Origin: Punica granatum
Taxonomy: Eukaryota; Streptophyta; Magnoliopsida; Myrtales; Lythraceae
Direction of reading: 5' to 3'
Assembly: GCF_007655135.1 (NCBI RefSeq)
Contig: NC_045129.1
Coordinates: 31,063,122-31,127,121 of the forward strand
DNA length: 64,000 bases
Below, piece after piece: positions 34,331-46,067 of the stretch. Position 1 is the first letter of the stretch. The number at the start of each line of letters is the position of its first letter. Below the pieces are notes generated by a model. It was not told where the DNA came from. It saw nothing but the letters and a program-made list of their open reading frames with translations, and did not search any database. The translations under genes and the position numbers were made by a program.

Positions 34331-35030
34331 TTAAGGTTTCTTGGTGAGGCTTAGAGAGAGAGAGAAAAACTTATTTTAAGTTCACGCATCACAATAAAAT
34401 GAAAATCTATCTTTTCCGAACATTTTTTCAATTCCTTAAAAAGTAAGAGAATCAATTGTAAATATATATAGTAAAAATTAAGATAATTTTAAAATGGTAT
34501 TCTTCCTTATATAATAGTAACATAATATAAATAAAAAAAGAACTTCTCAAATTTGAATTTTTCATTTTGTATCTAAAAGCTCATCTTTGCCTTTCCAAAT
34601 ATTTTTTAAATTCTTTAAAAGTAGGATTAGTAAGGTAGATCTACCGTAAAAATTAAGATAATTATTCTATGAGTTACTGCACTACTCTTTTTGCTTCTTT
34701 TTTTTTGGACATTTGATTTAAATTGCACGAGCCATTTTAGTTCTTTAGTTTATTCTAATATGAAACAAACAATTATAGTATTCTTCAGCCGGAAAAAAAA
34801 ACACCATTATAGTATTCAAAGTAGATAGGTAAGTCGAGGTGAGGAGGTTTGGAATATGAAACAATCCCTCAAACGAGCCATTTTTTGCATCTGTATATCC
34901 TGACATCAATTTTCTACTGATGTCGAGTCACATCACAAAATTGGCCCTGGTATTTGTTGGTACTCGGGAGAATTTAGACTAATAACGTGACTTCTTAGAG
35001 GAATCGGAGATTGTTCCGAGATTAAAACGT
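34331..35030. other. AT-rich intergenic DNA
   Basis: No gene seen. Two related blocks around 34420-34560 and 34600-34680 share TCTTTCC(AAA/GAA)CATTTTTT, CCTTAAAAAGTA-like and GTAAAAATTAAGATAATT motifs with each other and with 32460-32600, suggesting an old dispersed AT-rich repeat. Confidence 0.4.
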
Positions 35031-35361
35031 GTCTGGTTTTAGAGTTGAATTTTGATTTTAATTGGGTTGTAATGATTGTGTTGTTGAATTATGAGAAAAA
35101 GTGTGAAAAAGTATTAAGTAATTGAGAGAATTTAATATTAAAAATTAATTTGAGTATAATAGAGGTATATATGGATTTATGTCTGGACCCCACCTTTTTT
35201 ATTTTGAAGAGTTAATTTTTATTGTATAATTGATAGAATTAAAGTTAAAATTAAAATTTTAAAATTCGATTTAAATCGAGTAGAAATTATCGTTTTAGAG
35301 GACCAATTCCAACGGTTGACATTTCTCGGAGCTAAAGCGATCATTAGCCCAATCATATGGT
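35031..35361. repeat. MITE family B copy 2 plus flank; left direct repeat of the Harbinger locus
   Basis: From TCTGGTTTTAGAGTTGAATT to about 35280 this is a family B MITE like that at 17983-18232. It continues into about 80 bases of unique-looking DNA ending TAGCCCAATCATAT. From about 35078 onward the same sequence, with few changes, recurs at 39752-40031 on the other side of the Harbinger element. Confidence 0.7.
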
Positions 35362-35751
35362 GTGTTTGAATTCGAAACTTTGTCCAACTCAACTCAACTT
35401 AATTCATAAAAGGACAAAATATGATTGAAATAAATGGATATGGTGGGGCCCATACCCCCTGACAATTCCATCAAAGGAATTCTTCCACATGAGTTGAGTA
35501 AAGAAGGCCACGGCATACACATAATTTCAATCGGTTTCCTTTGAGGGAATTTTTTTTTTTGCTTTATCTTCCTTTGACTTTTTCCGAGTGAACGTGCCGC
35601 AACAATCGGGTAATTGTACGCATGAAAAAATACACATGAAAAAATACGCGTGAAAAAAATACGCATGCATACAAAAATCAAACTGCAACAACGATGAATC
35701 ATAACAAGTGAATATTACTAATTTCAAATACAAACACCTCAGTGTATATCA

Positions 35752-37127
35752 TCAGCCTCCTCTCTCCGCACGCCATAACTGATTAACGATACGGTCGCGT
35801 ACAACATTCATTTCCGCGCTACTCATGTCCACATCAACTCTAATTCCGTGTTGTTGTGGTGGATTGCGATATTCATTGTAATCCGCCCACGCATCGCCGT
35901 ACTCCATAAATAATCTGTCATGATAATTATTACGGCGTATAAAATTATGCAAAACAAAACAAGCAAGGACAAGTTGTCCTTGAGTATACGGTTTGAAGTT
36001 CATCATGGCAGTCAGTATTGCGAATCTCTTCTTCAAAATACCGAAGCAACGTTCGATAACATTACGCACTGACGTATGGCGCTGGTTGAATAGCTCTTTT
36101 TCCGATGTTGGCGGATAATGATTAGGGAAATCGCTCCGGTGATACCGTTCTCCCTTGTATGGAGCCAAATATCCCGGTATATTTGAAAACCCTGCATCAA
36201 CAACATAATATTATTCTGCAAAAAAACAAAATGAAAATTAAAGAAAACGAATTTCGGCAAGCAATTTCGTTGAAAATTATAAAGGTAAAAGCAAATACTC
36301 ACGACCGTGCGGTGCTGGAAAGCGTTCAAGTGACGCAGCGTCAGCAAATATTCTTGAATCGTGTGCTGAACCCTCCCAGCCGGTCATCATGTATGTGAAC
36401 ATCATGTCATGTGTACAAGCAGCCAATACATTTTGTGATATATCGGCATTACGATCGCGATAAGGTACTCTGTTCGCATGTGGCATGCATGCATCGACAT
36501 GAGTTCCATCGATAGCTCCAATACAATGCTGCATGAAAAAACGCATAATTATATCTAACTCATATATTATACCAAATACAGTTCTATACAATATGAAATT
36601 AATAGATAACATACCCTAAAGAAGCGCCACCTTTCATCATTTTCAATTTCCGGCTGGACAATAACGTTCCGCGGTGTTATAAAATCGTCAGCTAATTCTT
36701 GCATTCCGCATGCAATTTGTTTGATAACTCGTGAAACCGTTTCCTTCGAATGCTGAAACCTTTCAGCGACCATTGAAAATCGCATACTATGTGAAATAAC
36801 CAACATGAACATGTCGACTTGCTCTTCCACGGTAATACCTTTTCTAGTATCTTTGATGCCACAGCGCAACCGCAATGTGTCGCATAGATTTCTAAACTCG
36901 TGTGGTTCCATTCTGAAGCTTTTGAAGCACCGGACGTCACTCCCTAATAGTTCAACAATATACTGTCGTCCTTGTAGTGCAGAATTTCTACACGGCAAGT
37001 TCTGTGGAACGGGCTCTTCCATCTGATCATATTGCATCATCAAGGAGTAGAACATACGTTGCATGCGTTCATTCTCGTTGTCTCCGGGGTTATTGTCATT
37101 GTCTGAAGACGTGCGATAACGAGACAT
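35752..37127 (-). pseudogene. PIF/Harbinger transposase, interrupted by a stop
   Basis: Three exons: 37127-36615, 36528-36303 and about 36215-35752, together about 400 codons. Exon 1 carries the N-terminal helix-turn-helix-like part (VEEQVDMFMLVISHSMRFS, SKETVSRVIKQI). Exon 2 has the first catalytic motif CIGAIDGTHV and GWEGSAHDSRIF. Exon 3 has YYVVDAGF with the second catalytic Asp, RYHRSDF, and NVIERCFGILKKRF with the catalytic Glu. The family is DDE_Tnp_4, which cuts and pastes the element with help from the Myb-like partner. Odd: with the only good acceptor (TTTGCAG, exon 3 starting at 36215) an in-frame TAA falls at 36213-36211, just before YYVVD where homologues usually have Lys. Both splice choices that I tested hit it, so the protein would be truncated before two of its three acidic residues. 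Confidence 0.8.
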
Positions 37128-37367
37128 ATTGTTCGCCAAATGATCGCCTTTTACTGTGGAAATGAATTCATGAATGAATCGTTAACAGTGAAACAACTCA
37201 ATTATAATCATAACATAATAACATGCAACACACACATAAAATAAAAATGCATCAGCATAACCAAACACACATAACAAACATTAGCAGTACGAGTTCAGTC
37301 AGAAAACTTTAAAAAATGTTGTTTTTCGATGCGTGGAAAAAAAAAGGAAGATCTGATGACGCTTGCT
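37128..37367. other. Spacer between the two Harbinger genes
   Basis: About 240 bases between the 5' end of the transposase and the 3' end of the Myb/SANT gene, which are transcribed in the same direction. No open frame of note. Confidence 0.5.
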
Positions 37368-38321
37368 TCAAGGATGCTCCAGCTGCAATATCCATTCCAT
37401 TCGTAACTCCTCCTTGAACCACATGAATAGCCTTCGGGAGGCCGGATCAAGGAGTGTTTTGCCCACTTTCACAAACAAGGATTGAGGGATTCTCGATTCC
37501 AATTTAGCCAACTCATTGAGGGCTTCCTCGATGCTATTCTTTTCAGGTTTCTCAAGGCTCGATACGGACTTGCTTTTCTTTGCTGACGGTAGGGTGTCCT
37601 GTTGGTTCTTCGTGAAATTCCCCCTGAATATGTCCATGCACTCCTGCATTTGTGAGCTCTTGCTTTGCGATCTTTTCGGCACTCGACGTCGAGACTCGAT
37701 TAAAATGGGCTCTGCAACATGGACGGGGTCGTCACTCTCGTCGGATCCTTCTTCGAGATCGACATGGTGTTTCTGCTTTCCCTTCCCCCTAGATAAGAAT
37801 TCTGCATTCAACCGCCGTTCTTCCTCTAAAGTTGGTGGTGGATCGGTCGAGGATATGCGAAGAACACCGGTGGCCACGGAAGAACTAAACAGTTGCTTCT
37901 GCATATCGTAGTGCTTGCATCGCTTACTCTGAAACGTCTTGTACGCCCTATTCTTCTGTAACAAGAACAACGACATTATCAAAGGAGATCAGTGACATAT
38001 GCTGGAAACAACAGTAGAAGCCGAACAAACAAAGAAACAAGCATGTACCTTTATAAACATATCCCAAACATCTGAGTCGGCGGTTATGGTGTTTGTGTCA
38101 GCATCCCATCCGACGCCTGTATACTTTACTATTTTAGAAAATCGGGTGAAATTTGTCTTCATTCTTTGATACTTATCCTTCACCTTCTGCAAGAACAGAT
38201 GCTTTTTGGGATAAAGGTTGATCATTTCATGTGTGATCTCTTTCCAAGTGCTAGTCTTCCATGTTGTAGTGTGTGCTCTTCTCTTCATCTCAAGCAGCAC
38301 GTTTAGGAAAGCTACGTCCAT
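37368..38321 (-). CDS. Harbinger-associated Myb/SANT-like DNA-binding protein (ORF1)
   Basis: Two exons, 38321-38049 and 37955-37368, encode 286 residues from the ATG at 38321. Residues about 1-90 form a trihelix/Myb-SANT-like region: LLEMKRRAHTTTWKTSTWK, VKDKYQRMKTNFTRFSKI, GVGWDADTNTI and WDMFIK. Then come a basic stretch, an acidic patch (DLEEGSDESDD), a basic RRRVPKRSQSK segment and a C-terminal helix (EEALNELAKLES). Known: Harbinger ORF1 proteins bind the element ends and help bring the transposase to the nucleus. Odd: upstream in the same frame lies Met-Ala-stop followed by KGENIIEWSDE, which looks like the true N-terminus with a TAA at 38357-38355. The chosen start is therefore internal and lacks the first tryptophan of the domain. 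It may be a decaying gene. Confidence 0.72.
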
Positions 38322-38357
38322 TTCATCACTCCATTCGATGATATTTTCACCTTTTTA

Positions 38358-39700
38358 AGCCATGCTGCATGCAGTTGCTGTAGCAAGACCTCAACAAATA
38401 ACATGCAAAACAAGAATGAATAACAGCCAAACAACTAGTGCTTGCATCAGAAAGAAAATGCAGCAACAGAGCACTTATACTGACTGCCATCTCGCGTATA
38501 TCCATGAGCCTATTTCATTGTTTAAAAAGGTACAATCACCTTTGAGGGTATTAGTCAAGATACCAACTTCTATGGTGTTTCTCGCAACAAATTCATCACA
38601 AAAAGAGCACGATTTTAGCAAGTATTATAACCCCATACCACAGCGCAATCTCAGTTCTCAGACTGAAGCTTGCAAACTGAAATTGCACTGACATGCATAT
38701 CGTTATCTCAGACAAAAATAAGCAGAATAGAAGCTTTTCGAACCAGCAAAAACACATCAACATGTCTGAGCCTCATAGCAAGTTATCAAACGTTTAGTTT
38801 AATCGCATTACTTGTAGAGAACAGACAGTATAGTATAACATGCAATTTCAAATATAAATACTGATTCGTACATGTCTTCTGCCATATGCTCCAACTTGTT
38901 TTGAGTGAAATTTCCCATAAGAACAGACAGGCATCAATATAAGGGCAGACAGAAACCAGAATCACAAATCTCTTTTCAGCTTTCAAAAATCGCAGAAACC
39001 GACTGGCATAACAAAATCAAAGGCAATCAGTCATCAAGTGCATCGCAGCAATGAGCAAACAAACAACAATCGGGAAATTTTCAGATTATTGCAGCTCAGC
39101 CCACGAACAAGCAGTCAACGAAGAAGAACGAAATCGTACAAGCACTCGGAGACAAATGCGAGCGAACATACCTGAACTGAGGAATGCTTCGGCTGGGATT
39201 CGCGTCTGCCGCTGCTTATATCGGCAAATTCAGCCAAGAACAGAGCACGGCGAGGGGCCCCTACCAATCGGCTTGATGCGCGACAGCTCAGACAAGCGTG
39301 ATAATGCACAGAAGAAAATCGAATAATGCCTGACAAGATTCGATCTGCTCACTGTGAAGACGATCCTCTGCTCGTCACGGACGAACAATGTCCGATTCGA
39401 TGCCATTGATGGAGTTGAAGTCAGAAATCGATGAAATTGAAGGTATTGAGGTGCGTAATCGCTTAAATTGAAGGAACCCACTTACCAATCGGCTTCTTCC
39501 GCGCTCGATTTCAGATTATTGCAGCCAATTCCGTTGCTGCTCTGCAACCCTAAGGACGCTGGGAAGGGGATCTTCACGGCGTTGTTCTTCTCTTCGGTCC
39601 AACGGTAATTTCTGAACTGAAATTTTAGAAATGCCACTTTGACCCGGTGACAGACGAAAATGGGTCCCACAGCAGACTGCATTGAAGCCAAATTTTGTCC
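38358..39700. other. 5' leader region of the Harbinger element
   Basis: Between the Myb/SANT gene and the right inverted end. Short frames on both strands (38362-38986, 39051-39746) lack recognisable domains. CCAATCGGCTT occurs twice, near 39264 and 39485, close to GC-rich patches, as might be expected of a promoter or spliced leader of the element. Confidence 0.4.
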
Positions 39701-39751
39701 TATAGCCATATGGATGGAGTTGAGTTGGAAAATATTTCCAATCCAAACAAG

Positions 39752-40031
39752 TATTGTTGAATTATGAGAAAAAGTGTGAAAAAGTATTAAGTAATTAAGA
39801 GAATTTAATATTAAAAATTAATTTGAGTATAATAGAGGTATATATAGATTTATGTCTGGATCCCACCTTTTTTATTTTGAAGAGTTAATTTTTATTGTGT
39901 AATTGATAGAATTAAAATTAAAATTAAAATTTTAAAATTCGATTTAAATAGAGTAGAAATTATCATTTTAGAGGACCAATTCCAACGGTTGACATTTCTC
40001 GGAGCTAAAGCGATCATTAGCCCAATCATAT
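39752..40031. repeat. Right direct repeat of the Harbinger locus (partial family B MITE plus flank)
   Basis: TTGTTGAATTATGAGAAAAA through TTAGCCCAATCATAT repeats 35078-35361 with about a dozen differences. It lacks the first ~45 bases of the MITE that copy 2 still has; the right end of the Harbinger element sits exactly where they should be. Confidence 0.75.
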
Positions 40032-42201
40032 AGTCGGCAGTTGGGTGCAGTTGTGATAGGGAAAGGACCACGGAGCCCCTTACCTCTTCCATGGTACTGA
40101 AGAAATCTTCATGGGCCCACTCTATATTTTTGTGATAATATTTTTTGGCTGGCCTTCCTTTGCCTTATGAACTCAACTCTACGATTCTATAGGGCATTTT
40201 TATTATCTACAATTTATTTCTAGCGAGTCGCAACAGTCTACATGCGGCATCCGAGCTACGGAATTGATTTTGTTTTCTTTCTTTGTTTTTCGGTCCTTTG
40301 ATTGTCTCTCCTTCCTCCTCTTGTCAACATTCAAAGTTGTTGAAAACGTGACAGGATCGTTTGAATTTTCAAAATGAAAAAAAAAATGTCATTAAGTACT
40401 AGCTTAGAAGACGATAGAGATTCATTTGTTGAAACTATGTGATGATGGTGATATCTGCCAATACTAAAGGGCATGAGGTTGTTGAGTCGTGGGGGTCACA
40501 ACCCTCGAGTTTTCTAGAAGGATGGGGACATGACATGACCAATAATAATGTTTGAACTGCAATAATTTTATTGACTGACATTATAATTTTTACCAGTCGA
40601 TTAAGAGTGGATTTTTTTCCATATGAATTAATCTTCCTATCTCATGCATTACATGGATTATATATCATATAAAATAACATAAACTTAATTTTTATGAACT
40701 ATAAAAGTTTTAAACTATTAACTTCAAATCTTGAATAATAATCTCTAATAAATCAAACTTATGTTAAATAATAAAGTGACAATTTTGTAAGTAATGTTTT
40801 GTGATATCTTTATTATCAAGGTTGAACTTTCTTTTTTTATTTGTGAGCATAATCTCATAAAATTAATATTTATAAATATTTAATTCGAAAACATTTTATA
40901 GGCTCATTTAGTTATTTTCTACAAAAGTCATATTATCTAGTGAAAATTTTGTTAATGATTTTATTTAGTGTTTATTACATACTTATTTATCACCAATATA
41001 ACGCACATATATAATACATATATGCCATTTAATTTTAGATATACTAATATTTTTTTTGTACAGTAGTAGTTTTTCTTGAAATTCATGATTTCATATGTTA
41101 ATTTTCCTTTCTTATATTTGCTTAGCTGATTACATTAAACTGAAAATAAATTTATTTATTTTCTGAATATATTGTTTGTACAAATTAATTCTAAAACATT
41201 TGTTATGTTGATAATATTTAAATTTTACGTGTCAATATAAATTATAAATTACTTTTTTTATATTTAAATTTAGATAATAAATTTTTCTTTATAAAATTCG
41301 TGTAACGCACCAGTCCGATGAATTATTATATATATATATATGTATGTATATATATGTATTTATTGATTCCGGCTGGATGTGGTCAACAAAGTGGGCCTCA
41401 GACAAGGCTATTGGGCTTAACTGGCCCACCAGCAGTTCATTCTCGCAAATCGGAGTACAGATGATGTGATTGCAAAGGCTACAAAGCCATCCATTAGGCG
41501 AAGATTTTCTATTCGGCCAAAAAAAAAAGGTGAAGGATTTTCCCGCTTCATTCAAACGTAGACAGCTTCATGTTTGGTTGCTAGAAAATAAGTTCTAACG
41601 AGTTGAAAACCTGGTCTTGTCTGGAAAAAGGGATTTGGAGGGAAGACGAGAGGGAGAGGATCCGGAGAAAGAGCGCAAACTAAATCATTTTATGGTCGGC
41701 TCTCATGATAAGACATTTTGTCTCAAGATAAGAATATGGAAGAGTAATACTCTCCATCTTAACTATATCCCTCCTTTCCTCATGTAAATCCCTCCATCCG
41801 GAGAGAACCGAGTGGGATTTAAAGGAGCAGTCGCTCCTCTAAAGTTTTGATGCCTTAAGGAGCGGCACTATGGTCTTTGAATGCTCCTCTATATCCCATT
41901 CTGCATCTATTTCGAGGACCAACCAAATATAAATCACTTTGAAACGCCCCAAGCTGATAGCCTCTTGGATTTTGGGAAGCCCCAAATCGATGGGCCTGGA
42001 CCGGACATCTCAACGGCCATCATTTCACTCGACCGGTTTACTAGTAAACCCGGTTCAGTGGAGCTTGGAGAAATAATCACAGTGCATCTCATGGCGAAAC
42101 AGCTGAGGCAAAGCCACCCCCACAAGCCTGATTGAGTGTTGCTTTTCTAGAAGGTGAGCTCTCTTCGTCGTGTCCTTCTTCTTCTTCACAGCCGTAATTC
42201 C
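40032..42201. other. Intergenic DNA upstream of glyoxalase I
   Basis: About 2.1 kb, AT-rich between 40590 and 41340, with a (TA)n microsatellite near 41326-41355. No supportable gene. The last few hundred bases before 42202 are the probable promoter and 5' UTR of the glyoxalase gene. The small frames at 41881-42135 have no recognised domain. Confidence 0.45.
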
Positions 42202-42346
42202 ATGGCAGCCTCGTCCCTAACCAGCTCGTTGTCTCGCTTATCTCTGTTCCGATTCACCCCAAGGCCCTGGCCGTCTCTCGCTGTCCCATTCTATCTGGTC
42301 ACCACCAAGCGGAAGGTCCCCGTGTCCTCGATGATCGAGATTATGG
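42202..42346 (+). other. Probable alternative first exon of GLX1 (transit peptide)
   Basis: ATG at 42202 opens a Ser/Leu/Arg-rich, acid-poor frame (MAASSLTSSLSRLSLF, then RFTPRPWPSLAV) typical of plastid or mitochondrial presequences. It must splice to the acceptor CACCAG at 42421-42426, after which GGG ATT AGC AGA TTC continues in frame to the cytosolic Met. The donor is unclear: GTTGTT at 42347 shifts the frame, while AAG/GTCCCC near 42315 keeps it but is a weak site. Confidence 0.5.
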
Positions 42347-42453
42347 GTTGTTTATCATTTCAAATCTGATTCGTTCTTCTTCTTCTTCTTCTTCTTCTTC
42401 TCTTTGTTCGATTTGGGTTTCACCAGGGGATTAGCAGATTCCGGCTGTTCTCG

Positions 42454-44456
42454 ATGGCGTCAGAGCCCAAGGAATCTCCCGCCAACAACCCCGGTCTCCA
42501 CTCCACTGCCGATGAAGCCACCAAAGGCTACTTCATGCAGCAAACCGTAAAATGACTTCCCTTTCTTCCAATGAATGTGTTTCTTTGTCATGTCAGTCTT
42601 CAATTTTGCTTATCGAATTCCCGAACTGTGATTGGCAGATGTTCCGTATCAAGGATCCCAAAGTCAGCCTTGACTTCTACTCTCGCGTGTTGGGAATGTC
42701 GTACGTTTGTTTTTGACCTCGTTCCTGTCGATGAAATGATTATAATTTCACTGTTTATGTTGAATTATGCAGCAAATGATGCATAATTTCCGTTGCCATC
42801 TTAAGTTAATAGATGCCCTTTTGAGATCTATTGAGGAAATGAGCTGAAGTTGGGTAAATTTTGAATATTTCTATTAGGTTGCTGAAGAGGTTGGACTTTC
42901 CGGAAATGAAGTTCAGCTTGTATTTTCTGGGTTATGAGGTACTCATTGTCATTTTCCGTATTTCTGCGACTAATTTATTCTGTGGATAAGTATATCTATA
43001 TATTTGTGCAGGACACTTCATCTGCTCCGAGTAATGCCGTTGATAGAACGGTCTGGACTTTTGGTCAGAAGGCTACGATCGAGCTGACACAGTTAAGACT
43101 GGCTCTTCTATAATCTCTCTCTCTCTCCCTCCTCCCATCTTTTTCTACATTAATGTAGAGCGAAGAAAGTCTATTGAAGTCTCAAAAACTGAAAATTTTG
43201 TTGCAGCAACTGGGGAACTGAAAGTGATCCCGAATTCAAAGGGTACCACAATGGGAACTCGGATCCTCGCGGCTTTGGTATTGCACTTTTTAACTCTTGC
43301 TCTCTGGTGTTGTGGTATAAAGGAATTGTATTGTGGTGAGCCAATTCATTAGTTTTGTCATCATCATCTTATATTGGTGGTATGGGCACAAAAATTGACT
43401 CTTAGCTATTCCTGTTTTTTTTTTTTTTTGGGTGGAGGGGAGGGGGGACTGAAATAGGTAAGTGGACATTTCGTCATTTGCATTTGTAGAGCAATGGTGT
43501 CGGAAAGACCTTCCATACTAGGAGAGAATAAGGACTGAGGGCTCAGTGCTAAGAACTGATCACAGGGAATTGAGAGGGCTGGAGGGTGAGGGTGACCTAT
43601 GTCTATGAAGCGGGCTTTGGAATATTAGAACTACTACTTAGGAGTCATTTGTTTTTCTCTTAATGTATGTGCGAACATTTAGGGTTTTCTGCGGTTCATC
43701 CATCGAAGAGTGGTTTGGCCTTCATAACTGCTTGTGGATCATCTGTCCATTAATGGTAAAGAATGAATAATTCAACGTATAATGGTGATGGCTATGTGCA
43801 AGAGATTGATAAGGGGTAATTTTCTAATGAAGTTAGTTTCATAGCCTATCTTCATTCAAGCTTTCACAGTATGAATGGGAATGGGATTTCGAGTACTCTT
43901 GTCAATTGTTTCTTTTGGAACAAGAAAGAAGTGATCAAAACATGCTGGAGAACAACAGAGAGGTCTTATTTATTTTTCTTTTTCTTATGGAAATACTCTG
44001 TTGCAACATTGCCAGTTAAAGTCAATTCTTTGGCTCTGAAACTCTTGCCTTTGAAGTGATCGAGATTATTTACTGAATTGTTACCATTAGAAGAAATTAA
44101 CAAGAAGCTCCACTTTTGAATAAACCTTTATCTCATATGACTCTTACATGTCCTTTTCTTACTCAAGGACACATTGGCATCACGGTCGACGACACATACA
44201 AGGCCTGCGAGAGATTTGAGCGGCTCGGGGTCGAGTTTGTGAAGAAGCCAGATGATGGTACCAGAACTTTGAGATTCTCTCGTCTTATTTTGTCCTTTGC
44301 ACCCAGCAATCTTTTTGTTTTCCTGAATGATCTGAAGATTTGTGAATTGTTGCAGGGAAAATGAAGGGGATCGCATTCATCAAGGATCCTGATGGCTATT
44401 GGATTGAGATCTTCGACCTTAAAACTATTGGCAAAGTCACTGAAGCGGCTGCCTGA
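42454..44456 (+). CDS. GLX1: Lactoylglutathione lyase (glyoxalase I)
   Basis: Seven exons from the ATG at 42454 (42454-42546, 42639-42700, 42878-42938, 43012-43091, 43207-43277, 44168-44257, 44356-44456) give 185 residues, the usual length of the short plant enzyme. It converts the hemithioacetal of methylglyoxal and glutathione to S-lactoylglutathione. The four metal ligands are all present: Gln in FMQQTMFRI, Glu in ATIELTHN, His in GFGHIGI and Glu in [18 protein letters not shown] and [11 protein letters not shown] are also conserved. An upstream open frame from 42202 reads MAASSLTSSLSRLSLFRFTP, like an organelle transit peptide. Intron-side codons GISRFRLFS precede the ATG in frame, so a longer targeted form is likely, but I could not find a donor that keeps the frame with a good consensus. 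Intron 6 is the largest (890 bp). Confidence 0.93.
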
Positions 44457-44985
44457 GATTGTTATGCCATCTTTTAACAGTTCATGGATGAGTACAAAGA
44501 CTTGTTTGGAAGAGCAGATCCGCAGAATAAAGTGATTTTTGTTGTAAGAAATGATCATGTATACGAGTTTTCTATGGAAAATATATGCGGAGCTACATTA
44601 GACATCCCTTCGTGTTCAAAGATTAGATGACAATGTAGTTACTCAGGCGACCGAAATACGTTATTCATGCTGGGAAGTTGTTCATGTCTCCAAATCGTAA
44701 CAGAATTAAGATCGGATGATTTGAACTAAATTTGCTAGTGTTACTACATCAGTTGTGTCTTACTGACTACTGAAAGAACCATTGCTGCTAATACAATTTC
44801 CTATTGTCACGATCACATTTTTAAATCTCTCCTCCAAATCCAAACCATGCCCGTAAATGTCATTACTTACATAATCTGCTCTATATATGGAGCCTGCACC
44901 AGCCTTATGAGAACCATTCTCTTGAACATTGGTGCAGAGAATATCTCAGAAACCTCCCATCTCTTCTTGCTTGAGCTCTCTGCAG
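44457..44985. other. Convergent 3' region of GLX1 and the MYB gene
   Basis: About 530 bases between two genes that point at each other; it should hold both 3' UTRs. No other gene is seen. The frame beginning near 44847 is antisense to the MYB gene. Confidence 0.55.
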
Positions 44986-45894
44986 CTATGCTCGGAGGAG
45001 CTGCAACTCACTTTCACTTCCAAACTCGAGGAAGTTCATCGAGTTCAGTCCATCATGGGTTTGGAAGAGTGGGGGATTCTCTGTTGCGGATAGTCGAGTA
45101 TTTGGTCCAACGTTTGCAAGGCTTGGAGGGAAGGAGAAGAAGTCAAGGGCTGTGGGAGACGACTTGGCGTCATTCAAATGGTGGTTACTGTTACAATTAC
45201 TATACCAAGTCGAGGAGTTCATTTGCATCAATGAACTGAGACTGTGACAAACAGATGATAAGGATAGTGATTGCAATGGTAGTGTTGGCTGCACCATCTT
45301 TTGTTCATGTGGTCGAGATATATTCAAGGTTCCGATCAGCTTCTTCTTCAGCTTCGTGTTCCAGTAGTTCTTTATATCATTGTCCGTTCGCCCTGGCAGT
45401 TGAGCGGCTATTATCGACCACCTGCGATACAGTAAAGTCTCAACAATCTAACAAATGCTATGAGTACAATATGGCATGTGATGGTTGAATTGTTAAAGCC
45501 CGGCCATTAGATCCACATATTTACTTGCTTCTGATGCTAGCATAGAGGGCACATATTATCCCGTCCTCCTCTTCTGAGAATTCACCATGCTTGATGTTAG
45601 GCCGGAGATAGTTGAGCCATCGAAGCCTGCAACTCTTCCCACACCTCTTGAGTCCTGACCAGAAGTTGAGATTCGCTAATTATCCACGAGACTGTTGATA
45701 ACTATAAACATCTTCGTATGTTGGGCTCAAACAAATTATGAATATATTCGTGGTGTACCGGCTTTATGAGGGAGAGCAATCCAGTTCCCGCCAGTACCAT
45801 ATTTGTCGATGTACTCCTTGAGCTTCGCATCTTCCTCTGGCGACCACCGCCCTCTCTTCACATTAAACTTGTCGCAGCATGGAGCTCGTCCCAT
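44986..45894 (-). CDS. R2R3-MYB transcription factor, RAX/MYB36-like group
   Basis: Three exons (45894-45759, 45654-45525, 45421-44986) at the two canonical R2R3-MYB intron positions encode 233 residues. R2 (about residues 14-64) starts at [16 protein letters not shown] and contains NWIALP and [18 protein letters not shown]3 (about 67-115) contains [29 protein letters not shown] and [12 protein letters not shown]. The N-terminus MGRAPCCDK and the R2/R3 sequence place it near the group of MYB36, MYB37/RAX1 and MYB87, regulators of Casparian-strip and axillary-meristem programmes. Which member it corresponds to is not settled. The C-terminal part is Ser/Asn/Leu-rich and acts presumably in activation. 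Odd: before the first R3 Trp the sequence is SIRSKWS, where most relatives have xIGSRWS. Confidence 0.92.
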
Positions 45895-46065
45895 CTCTGA
45901 TCAACAATTGTACTCTCTTCCTTGAGTATATATGATGATGAGAAGACCTCTGAGAACTTGGCTGGACATATATATAAAACACCAATTGGATAACTCTTAG
46001 GCCCTTCTTCGTGAGCAAACTTTATAGCGAAATGTCGATCTCCAACTCGGATCCGATAAAGTCTT
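45895..46065. other. 5' flank of the MYB gene
   Basis: Short upstream region. TATATATAAAA near 45968-45978 on the plus strand reads TTTTATATATA on the coding strand and could serve as a TATA box about 80 bases before the start codon. Confidence 0.4.
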
Positions 46066-46067
46066 TA

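Larger units (their letters stand above)
35362..39751 (-). mobile_element. PIF/Harbinger DNA transposon, about 4.4 kb
   Basis: Inverted ends are visible: TGTGTTTGAATTCGAAACTTT then CCAACTCAACTC near 35364-35400, and reading inward from the right end CTTGTTTGGATTGGAAATAT then CCAACTCAACTC near 39749-39715. Inside are the two minus-strand genes of this superfamily, a DDE transposase (35752-37127) and a Myb/SANT protein (37368-38321). About 1.4 kb (38360-39750) with small GC-rich patches probably holds the promoter and 5' leader. Both genes have stops at critical places, so the copy appears inactive. Confidence 0.85.
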
